A stretch of 5,752 nucleotides of DNA from Actinomycetota bacterium (GTDB lineage: Bacteria; Actinomycetota; Actinomycetes; S36-B12; UBA5976): contig CANLIF010000081.1 of NCBI GenBank assembly GCA_947491175.1, positions 1 through 5,752 of the forward strand. The letters run 5' to 3'. Each line of letters begins with the position of its first letter. Position 1 is the stretch's first letter. The position numbers and the translations under genes were made by a program. Under the pieces are notes generated by a model. The model was not told where the DNA came from and made no database searches. It saw only the letters and a program-made list of their open reading frames with translations. Positions 1 through 5,115 of this stretch are shown piece by piece.

Positions 1-19
1 AGATGTTATCGTTGGCGCT

Positions 20-574
20 ATGGCAACTAACCCGGATCGGGCATCATTTTTCCCGGCTATCGAAAAGAAGCACGGATTGCCAATGACTTATTGGCACGAT
101 CAGATGAAGTTAATCAAAGAATTGAAATACCCAGAACAAATTGCATACCTCCGTGAGAATCATGGCTTTAGTCAGGCACATGCAAATGCCCTAGTGCTTT
201 TCTCAAAAGGAAATACAACCTCAAAGCGATTCAATACTTTAGAAGATTTCCTAGCTCCGCTAGATGCCACCAAACAAAAAACGATCAAAGCGATCTTTAA
301 AACTTTGAAAGCCAAGTTCCCCAAAGGTGAAGTTGTGATTGCCTGGAATCAGCCAATGCTGAAAGTTGATGGAGAATACGTCTTTGGTGTTTCCGTGGCA
401 ACGAAACACCTCTTGATTGCGCCATGGGGTGAGGGCGTGATTGAAAAGTTTTTGCCAAAACTTAAGGATTACGAAGTGAATAAGAAGACCATCAAGGTTC
501 CCGTTGATTGGAAAGTTGATACCAAACTTCTTGTTGACATGGCAACAGCGTCAATAAAGGCAACTAAGAAGTAA
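20..574 (+). CDS. DUF4287-DUF1801 two-domain protein, function unknown
   Basis: A 184-residue soluble protein with no signal peptide or membrane segment. Residues about 1-65 look like a DUF4287 domain: an FFPAIEKKHG opening, a Trp at 25, and a GFSQAHANALV stretch at 49-59 that resembles the family's 'HANA' signature. Residues about 78-178 look like DUF1801 (YdhG-like, the fold also called frataxin-like): KTIKAIFKTL, a beta-rich VVIAWNQPMLKVDGEYVFGV segment, then a Lys-rich C-terminus with VPVDWKVD. Proteins with this domain pair are common in bacteria and, to my knowledge, have no established reaction. The frame stays open to the left edge of the window, so an upstream start cannot be excluded. 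The ATG at 20 is chosen because MATNPDRA followed by FFPAIEKK is how family members usually begin; no clear ribosome binding site precedes it. The stop lies 6 bp before the phosphatase start, so the two are probably co-transcribed. Family call fairly sure; function unknown. Confidence 0.82.
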   Translation: MATNPDRASFFPAIEKKHGLPMTYWHDQMKLIKELKYPEQIAYLRENHGFSQAHANALVLFSKGNTTSKRFNTLEDFLAPLDATKQKTIKAIFKTLKAKFPKGEVVIAWNQPMLKVDGEYVFGVSVATKHLLIAPWGEGVIEKFLPKLKDYEVNKKTIKVPVDWKVDTKLLVDMATASIKATKK

Positions 575-580
575 CGCTTC

Positions 581-1084
581 GTGGACCTTGCCTATTTATC
601 GGAACTAAAAGGCCATGATGAGATTTCAATTTCATTCGTTTGCCTTGGCAACATTTGTCGCTCTCCTATGGCTGCCGCGATCTTTAGCAATCGAACAAAA
701 AACTTCACTGGTCCGCGAGCAATCGTTGAAAGCGGTGGGACTTCTTCTTGGCACATCGGTCAAGGTCCACACCCACAGTCAAAGCAAACTTGGGAGCGAG
801 CAGGTTATGAATACTCGCATCGGGCCAGTCAGTTTACGCATTTGGATCTAGAGCGCATCGACTTAATTCTGACTATGGATTCAGAAAATCATGCCAACGT
901 TATTGCCTTGAATAACGACGATTTACTGGCTCGAAAAGTCTTCATGATGCGAGATTTTGATTTTGGGATTGAGCCAGGTCAATCTGTGCCAGATCCTTAT
1001 TCCCAAGAAGATGCTGCCTACGAGCACGTGAAGGACCTGCTGGAATCTGCAATCGATGGTTTGATCAAAACTCTCTGGCAATAG
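581..1084 (+). CDS. Low-molecular-weight protein-tyrosine phosphatase (PtpA-like)
   Basis: A 167-residue cytoplasmic phosphatase that should hydrolyse phosphotyrosine through a cysteinyl-phosphate intermediate. The P-loop CLGNICRS holds the nucleophile Cys21 and Arg27 (the CX5R signature), followed by SPMAA. The acid loop PDPY supplies the general acid Asp138. GGTSSWHIGQGPHP at 52-65 matches the substrate-pocket segment of class I low-molecular-weight enzymes and of mycobacterial PtpA. Ile25 occupies the P-loop position where the arginine phosphatase YwlE has Thr, which favours a tyrosine rather than arginine phosphatase. The start is GTG at 581: no in-frame ATG lies before the P-loop, and a weak AAGAAG at 566-571 sits 9 nt upstream. 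This gives about 15 residues before the first beta strand, slightly longer than in many relatives. It follows the DUF4287-DUF1801 gene by 6 bp; no kinase or exopolysaccharide gene is visible nearby, so the substrate is unknown. Confidence 0.93.
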   Translation: MDLAYLSELKGHDEISISFVCLGNICRSPMAAAIFSNRTKNFTGPRAIVESGGTSSWHIGQGPHPQSKQTWERAGYEYSHRASQFTHLDLERIDLILTMDSENHANVIALNNDDLLARKVFMMRDFDFGIEPGQSVPDPYSQEDAAYEHVKDLLESAIDGLIKTLWQ

Positions 1085-1093
1085 GATTAAAGA

Positions 1094-1099
1094 TATAAC
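1094..1099 (+). promoter_or_regulatory. Possible -10 promoter element for the four-gene cassette
   Basis: TATAAC differs from the TATAAT consensus at one position. It lies in the 41-bp gap between the phosphatase stop and the DUF1185 start, the widest gap in the window, so it is where a separate cassette promoter would be expected. No convincing -35 box lies 16-18 bp upstream: TTGATC at 1061-1066 is too far and TGGCAA at 1076-1081 too close. The call is weak, and the cassette may instead be read through from the genes upstream. Confidence 0.25.
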
Positions 1100-1111
1100 T
1101 CGGCATTCCCT

Positions 1112-1117
1112 GGAGGA
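1112..1117 (+). promoter_or_regulatory. Shine-Dalgarno site of the DUF1185 gene
   Basis: GGAGGA ends 8 nt before the ATG at 1126. It is the strongest ribosome binding site in the window and fixes that start. Such a strong site on the first cassette gene fits it being the head of a transcription unit. Confidence 0.8.
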
Positions 1118-1125
1118 AACTGAAA

Positions 1126-1716
1126 ATGGCACCGGTTCAGATTCGTAAACTTGTCACATACACCGAAGAAACTCGGATTGAAGGTGGCAAAGCTGCTGCC
1201 ACTCCGCTTCGCATGTTTGCAGCTGCTGCTGTAATAACAAACCCATGGGCTGGACGCGGATTCGTGGAAGACCTGAAGCCAGAGATTCATGATTTGGCCC
1301 CCCAACTTGGTGAAATCCTGACCGCATCGATTTTGGAAATGACCGGTTCGGGCGAAGCTGTAGAAGGTTACGGAAAAGCGGCAGTCGTTGGTACTTCTGG
1401 TGAAGTTGAGCATGCTTCAGCACTGATTCACACACTTCGCTTTGGAAATCATTACCGTACTGCCGTTGGCGCTACCAGCTATCTTTCCTTCACCAACGTG
1501 CGCGGTGGGCCAAACTGTCCGATCTCTATTCCGCTTATGCATAAAGCTGACGAAGGTATGCGCTCGCATTACTTAACGATTCAGTTTTCGATAAATGACG
1601 CGCCGTCGCCTGATGAAATTGTTGTGGCACTGGGCGCATCCATCGGTGGACGTCCGCATCACCGCATTGGTGATCGCTACCAAGACCTTAAAGATCTAGG
1701 AAGTAATGCCAGTTAG
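1126..1716 (+). CDS. DUF1185 / 'amino acid synthesis' family protein (AA_synth, PF06684)
   Basis: A 196-residue cytoplasmic protein of normal family length. Family hallmarks are visible throughout: IRKLVTYTEETRIEGG at 6-21, NPWAGR at 39-44, YGKAAVVGTSGEVEHASA at 82-99, IHTLRFGN at 101-108, a TNVRGGP turn at 123-129, and a C-terminal DEIVVAL...GGRPHHRIGD region (163-183). Conserved polar residues His96, His102, Arg105, Arg126 and His148 are candidate active-site residues, by inference only. Crystal structures of family members (for example from Bordetella bronchiseptica) showed a variant of the Bacillus chorismate-mutase fold and led to a proposed role in amino-acid metabolism; no reaction is firmly established, so the family name should not be read as a function. 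The gene leads the cassette, and its last 11 bp overlap the start of the alpha/beta hydrolase, which suggests translational coupling and a shared pathway. Family call strong; activity unknown. Confidence 0.92.
   Translation: MAPVQIRKLVTYTEETRIEGGKAAATPLRMFAAAAVITNPWAGRGFVEDLKPEIHDLAPQLGEILTASILEMTGSGEAVEGYGKAAVVGTSGEVEHASALIHTLRFGNHYRTAVGATSYLSFTNVRGGPNCPISIPLMHKADEGMRSHYLTIQFSINDAPSPDEIVVALGASIGGRPHHRIGDRYQDLKDLGSNAS
1698..1703 (+). promoter_or_regulatory. Shine-Dalgarno site of the alpha/beta hydrolase, inside the upstream gene
   Basis: AGGAAG lies within the last codons of the DUF1185 gene, 2 nt before the ATG at 1706 (about 5 nt counted from the GG core). The binding site and start codon both precede the upstream stop at 1714-1716, an arrangement typical of coupled or re-initiating translation. 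Confidence 0.5.
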
Positions 1717-2527
1717 TTTTACGCTTCCTGATTCATTAACTTCTGGCAAGACTTCTGCTGGTACTGCCTGGAGTCGTTGCGGTACTGGCCCGACCTTAGT
1801 TCTGCTACATGGTGTTGGCATGAACAAATCGGTGTGGGCACCCGAAGTAAATCTAATGCGCGAAAATTTTAATGTTTTGATTTACGACATGTGGGGTCAT
1901 GGCGACAGCGACTTACCGGATGGTGAGTTAGCCCTAAGCGACTACACAGAGCAACTTGTTGCCTTGTTAGCTGAGCTGGAAATTAGTTCAGCACTTATCG
2001 CAGGACATTCAATGGGTGGCTTGATTGCAATTGACTTTGCCTTAGCACATCCAGAAATTTGTTTGGGGATTTGCGCCCTTAACGTTGTGTTTAACCGCAC
2101 GTCAGCACAAAGTGAATCTGTGAAAAAGCGATCAGCTGATTTGGCTGCAGGCGAAGTCACAGTGAATCTGACGGATACCTTGCAACGGTGGTTTGGGGAT
2201 TCCGGCGATCATGAGTTTCAAGCAGCCGAAAACTTAGCTAAGAATTTGCTCCTAGGAGTTAATCCCCTGGGATATGCCAAGGCCTATGCGGTATTTGCTA
2301 ATTCAGATCGCGTCCACATCGATCGACTGGCAAGCCTTGTGGCGCCTGCCCTATTTTTCACAGCAGATGGTGACCCGAACTCCACGCCAGAAATGAGTAA
2401 GGCAATGGCCGCTCTGGCACCACATGGAACGGCGCAAGTTCTGGAGGGTCACCGCCACATGATGACGCTGACTGCCCCAGCGCTGGTTAGTGAGTCCTTG
2501 ACCACATTTTTTTCAATCGTCCAATAA
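1706..2527 (+). CDS. Alpha/beta-fold hydrolase, probable C-C, ester or amide bond hydrolase
   Basis: A 273-residue serine hydrolase of the AB_hydrolase_1 type, with no signal peptide, so cytoplasmic. The oxyanion-hole motif HGVGMNKSVW is at 35-44, YDMWGHGDSD at 60-69 is the usual strand-4 landmark, and the nucleophile elbow GHSMGG puts Ser102 at the centre. The acid is most likely Asp223 in TADGDPNSTPEM, and the base His251 in GHRHMMTLTAP (His249 is a less likely alternative). The region between about 125 and 195 forms the helical cap that sets specificity. The fold covers carboxylesterases, meta-cleavage C-C hydrolases, lactone hydrolases and RutD-type carbamate hydrolases; the sequence alone does not decide between them. 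Its start overlaps the DUF1185 gene by 11 bp, and the monooxygenase begins 23-29 bp after its stop, so it probably acts on a product of that pathway. Fold and catalytic triad sure; substrate unknown. Confidence 0.92.
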   Translation: MPVSFTLPDSLTSGKTSAGTAWSRCGTGPTLVLLHGVGMNKSVWAPEVNLMRENFNVLIYDMWGHGDSDLPDGELALSDYTEQLVALLAELEISSALIAGHSMGGLIAIDFALAHPEICLGICALNVVFNRTSAQSESVKKRSADLAAGEVTVNLTDTLQRWFGDSGDHEFQAAENLAKNLLLGVNPLGYAKAYAVFANSDRVHIDRLASLVAPALFFTADGDPNSTPEMSKAMAALAPHGTAQVLEGHRHMMTLTAPALVSESLTTFFSIVQ

Positions 2528-2542
2528 GTAGAGCCTGGAACC

Positions 2543-2549
2543 AAGAGGA
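2543..2549 (+). promoter_or_regulatory. Shine-Dalgarno site deciding the monooxygenase start
   Basis: AAGAGGA lies only 1 nt before the ATG at 2551 but 7 nt before a second in-frame ATG at 2557. Normal spacing therefore favours 2557, giving a protein that begins MKFSLFAHIERY, which is also the usual start of close LLM relatives. Confidence 0.6.
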
Positions 2550-2556
2550 TATGAGT

Positions 2557-3591
2557 ATGAAGTTTTCATTGTTCGCCCACATCGAACGTTACGACGAATC
2601 GGTTTCCCATAAGCAGCTGCTTGATGAGTTAACCGAATTCACTTTGATGGCCGAAGTCGGTGGTATGGAAACTATTTGGATTGGTGAACATCACGGCATG
2701 GAATACACCGTGGCACCAAACCCATTCATTAATCTTGCTTACTTAGCCGCAAAGACCACGACTATTCGCCTTGGAACAGGAAACATCATTGCTCCGTTTT
2801 GGCATCCGATTCGCTTGGCTGGCGAAGCTGCGTTATGTGATCTAACAAGTAATGGTCGAGTCGATCTGGGTATTGCTCGCGGCGCTTACATGTTTGAGTA
2901 CGAACGCTTGATGCCAGGTTTAGACGCCATGGAAGCTGGCTTGCGGATGCGCGAGTTAGTTCCTGCCGTCCAGCAACTACTAATTGGTAACTACACCCAC
3001 GATGGCGATTACTGGAAGTTCCCAGAGACAACTGCGGTGCCACGCGCAATTCAAAATCCAATTCCGATTTGGATCGCTGCTCGAGATCCTCACACGCATG
3101 ATTTCGCTGTTGCCAGTGGCTGCAATGTTCAGGTAACACCATTAGCTAGCGGTGATGAAGAAGTGAAAGTCTTGATGGATAAATTCAATACTGCTTGCGC
3201 TGCTCATCCAGAAGTTCCCAGGCCAAAGCTAATGCTCTTGATGCATACCTATGTTGCTAAGACTGAAGCAGAGTTAATGAAAGGTTCGGCGGGCTTACAG
3301 AAATTCTTCCTCTACTTTGGCAAGTGGTTTAAGGCAGAAGCGCCAATCAAAGATGGATTCATCGAGCCAATTACCCAGGCTGAAATTGATGCTCAACCCA
3401 ATCTGGCGCCTGAAGTCATGCGAAAGAATTGCCTGGTTGGAACTCCGGGCGAAGTCATCGCCCGCCTTAAGTCCTATGAGGAAATGGGATATACCCAATT
3501 CAGTATTTGGCTAGATAGTGCAATGTCTTACGAACAAAAACGAGACAGCCTAAAGTTGTTTATTGACGAAGTAATGCCTGCTTTCTCGTAA
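2557..3591 (+). CDS. Luciferase-like (LLM) flavin-dependent monooxygenase
   Basis: A 344-residue TIM-barrel enzyme of the bacterial luciferase superfamily (PF00296), expected to use reduced FMN and O2 delivered through a separate flavin reductase. Counting from this start, the hallmarks are FSLFAHIERYDE at 3-14 (first barrel strand), WIGEHHGMEY at 41-50 with the EHH signature, RLGTGNIIAPFWHPIRLAGE at 71-90, and the NGRVDLGIARG flavin-site loop at about 99-109. The conserved PIWIAARDP strand and the C-terminal VGTPGEVIARL...GYTQFSIW segment follow. Length is normal for the family. No LuxB partner is present, so it is not a light-emitting luciferase. LLM enzymes hydroxylate, desulfonate, perform Baeyer-Villiger reactions or open N-heterocycles (RutA), and the substrate cannot be read from sequence. 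An alternative start at 2551 adds two residues but is too close to the ribosome binding site. It sits between the hydrolase and the aldehyde dehydrogenase; no flavin reductase gene occurs in the window. Confidence 0.92.
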   Translation: MKFSLFAHIERYDESVSHKQLLDELTEFTLMAEVGGMETIWIGEHHGMEYTVAPNPFINLAYLAAKTTTIRLGTGNIIAPFWHPIRLAGEAALCDLTSNGRVDLGIARGAYMFEYERLMPGLDAMEAGLRMRELVPAVQQLLIGNYTHDGDYWKFPETTAVPRAIQNPIPIWIAARDPHTHDFAVASGCNVQVTPLASGDEEVKVLMDKFNTACAAHPEVPRPKLMLLMHTYVAKTEAELMKGSAGLQKFFLYFGKWFKAEAPIKDGFIEPITQAEIDAQPNLAPEVMRKNCLVGTPGEVIARLKSYEEMGYTQFSIWLDSAMSYEQKRDSLKLFIDEVMPAFS

Positions 3592-3614
3592 GAGAATTCA
3601 AGGTTTCACTCACC

Positions 3615-3619
3615 AGGAG
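3615..3619 (+). promoter_or_regulatory. Shine-Dalgarno site of the aldehyde dehydrogenase
   Basis: AGGAG lies 5 nt before the ATG at 3625 in a 33-bp gap with no promoter or terminator that I can see. This supports the start and continued transcription from the monooxygenase gene. Confidence 0.7.
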
Positions 3620-3624
3620 TTCCT

Positions 3625-5100
3625 ATGGCATTGGAAAGTTTCCAGCAATACATCAATGGCAATTTCGAATCAGCCAACGAAACTTTTGAAAGCCTTGATC
3701 CAGCCACTAGCGTTGCATGGGCGCTAATGCCAAAAGCTAACGAAGCAGATGTTGATCGGGCCGTGCAAGCTGCTCACGTTGCATTCACATCAGGTGTCTG
3801 GCCAACTTTGAATGCCAGCGCCCGAGGAAAACTGCTTTACAAACTAGCCGACTTGATGGCCGCAGATGCAGATATCCTGGCAGAACTTGAAACTAAAGAC
3901 ACTGGAAAGATTCGCCGCGAAACTCGAGCCGTGATTTTATACATCGCTGAGTACTACCGATACTTCGCAGGCCTTGCCGACAAACTCCAGGGTGCGCACT
4001 TTGCTGTTGATAAGCCTGACATGGAGGCTTACACCAGGCGCGAACCAATTGGCGTTGTTGCCGCAATAGTTCCATGGAATTCCCAAATGTTTTTATCGGC
4101 CGTTAAGTTAGCACCCGCAATTGCTGCTGGTTGCACAGTTGTGCTCAAGGCATCGGAGGACGGTCCGGCTCCCCTACTTAGATTTGCAAAACTAATAGAC
4201 CAGGCAGGTTTCCCGCCTGGAGTTGTAAACATCATCACTGGGATGGGCGACACTTGTGGCAAAGCACTCACAAGCCATCCCCTGGTAGATCGCATTGCAT
4301 TTACTGGCGGCCCAACTACCGCCAAGCAAATCATTATGAATTCTGCGAACAACTTGGCAGCAGTTTCCCTAGAACTTGGTGGCAAATCTCCGGTATTGGT
4401 ATTTGAAGATGCAGACTTGGAAAGCGCCGCCAATGCAATTGTTTCTGGAATCTTCGCAGCGACCGGACAGAGTTGTGTAGCAGGCTCTCGTCTTTTGGTT
4501 CATTCAAGTGTTCATGCGCAATTGATGGAAATTTTGGTTGCAAAGGCCCAGCGCATCAAGATTGGTGATCCACAGAATCTAGAAACCGAAATGGGTCCGC
4601 TAGCAACCCAACGTCAGCTAACTCATGTTCAAGACGTTGTGGATCGCAGCGTTTCAGCTGGCGCCAAACTACTAACTGGTGGAAAAATTCCAGCTGGATT
4701 TGAAACTGGTTTCTACTACGAACCAACAATCTTGGATTGTGCCGTACCTGTTGTTGCGTGTGTGCAAGAAGAAATCTTTGGACCAGTACTTAGCGTCCTG
4801 AAGTTTGAAACTGATGCCGAGGCGCTAGCTATAGCTAATGACAGTGCGTACGGATTGGCATCTGGTGTCTTCACAAAAGATATTGGAAGAGCTCACAGAT
4901 TTGTTAGATCACTGCGTGCTGGAATTGTTTGGGTTAATACCTACCGAATGATTTCGCCAATGGTGCCATTTGGTGGCTACGGCCAAAGTGGAACTGGACG
5001 TGAGGCTGGCGCGGAATCAATTTTGGACTACACCCGAACTAAGTCAGTTTGGATTAACACCAGCGAAGCACCAATTAGCGACCCATTCATAATGCGCTAG
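3625..5100 (+). CDS. NAD(P)-dependent aldehyde dehydrogenase, substrate unknown
   Basis: A 491-residue enzyme of the ALDH superfamily (PF00171), full length, predicted to oxidise an aldehyde to the carboxylic acid. Catalytic elements are intact: PWN with the oxyanion Asn152, Lys175 in VVLKASE for cofactor binding, the FTGG turn at 226-229, the general base Glu250 in LELGGKS, and the nucleophile Cys284 in GQSCVAGSR. The later EEIFGPVLS motif and the PFGGYGQSGTGRE segment near the C-terminus are also present. It resembles the broad betaine-aldehyde / phenylacetaldehyde / semialdehyde dehydrogenase group; the pocket does not allow a narrower call by eye. The lone Ser in KAS, where many relatives have Pro (KPS or KPA), is a minor variation. 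It is the last gene of the cassette, 33 bp after the monooxygenase, so it most likely clears an aldehyde or semialdehyde made by the preceding steps. It ends 11 bp from a convergent gene. Confidence 0.95.
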   Translation: MALESFQQYINGNFESANETFESLDPATSVAWALMPKANEADVDRAVQAAHVAFTSGVWPTLNASARGKLLYKLADLMAADADILAELETKDTGKIRRETRAVILYIAEYYRYFAGLADKLQGAHFAVDKPDMEAYTRREPIGVVAAIVPWNSQMFLSAVKLAPAIAAGCTVVLKASEDGPAPLLRFAKLIDQAGFPPGVVNIITGMGDTCGKALTSHPLVDRIAFTGGPTTAKQIIMNSANNLAAVSLELGGKSPVLVFEDADLESAANAIVSGIFAATGQSCVAGSRLLVHSSVHAQLMEILVAKAQRIKIGDPQNLETEMGPLATQRQLTHVQDVVDRSVSAGAKLLTGGKIPAGFETGFYYEPTILDCAVPVVACVQEEIFGPVLSVLKFETDAEALAIANDSAYGLASGVFTKDIGRAHRFVRSLRAGIVWVNTYRMISPMVPFGGYGQSGTGREAGAESILDYTRTKSVWINTSEAPISDPFIMR

Positions 5101-5115
5101 GCGAAATCGCTCTAG
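5097..5115. terminator. Possible small hairpin at the convergent gene junction
   Basis: CTAGGCG and CGCTCTAG pair around an AAAT loop, forming a 7-bp stem with one bulged T. The TAG stop codons of both facing genes lie in its two arms. No run of T follows on either strand and the stem is short, so this is at best a weak bidirectional terminator. It is, however, the only structure in the 11-bp gap, and no longer hairpin was seen nearby. Confidence 0.25.

Noticed and set aside
615..851. Open frame of 78 codons overlapping the phosphatase gene in another frame
   Set aside because: It lies entirely within a gene with intact catalytic motifs, and its protein shows no recognisable domain.
581..1084. 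Arginine phosphatase (YwlE/arsenate reductase-like) reading of the low-molecular-weight phosphatase
   Set aside because: The P-loop has Ile, not Thr, at the discriminating position, and the WHIG segment and DPY acid loop match tyrosine phosphatases.
1185..1235. Repeated GCTGCTG tracts near the start of the DUF1185 gene
   Set aside because: They are runs of alanine codons in conserved AAA segments of the family, not a DNA repeat with its own role.
1087..1435. Minus-strand open frames opposite the DUF1185 gene
   Set aside because: They run across the real gene's ribosome binding site and conserved N-terminal half, with no domain or credible start signal.
2551..3591. Monooxygenase as RutA or as bacterial luciferase LuxA
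   Set aside because: No LuxB, LuxCDE or RutB/RutF genes are adjacent, and the N-terminal and C-terminal segments look like a separate LLM subfamily. Only the superfamily call is supportable.
4200..4220. Strong inverted repeat (CCAGGC...GCCTGG with an inner GG/CC and TTT loop) within the aldehyde dehydrogenase gene
   Set aside because: It encodes the conserved AGFPPGV motif of the ALDH family, so protein constraint explains the bases. It has no T-run and sits mid-gene.
4029..4433. 134-codon minus-strand open frame inside the aldehyde dehydrogenase gene
   Set aside because: It is antisense to a highly conserved ALDH region (Asn152 through Glu250), its composition is what reversed codons would give, and it resembles no family I know.
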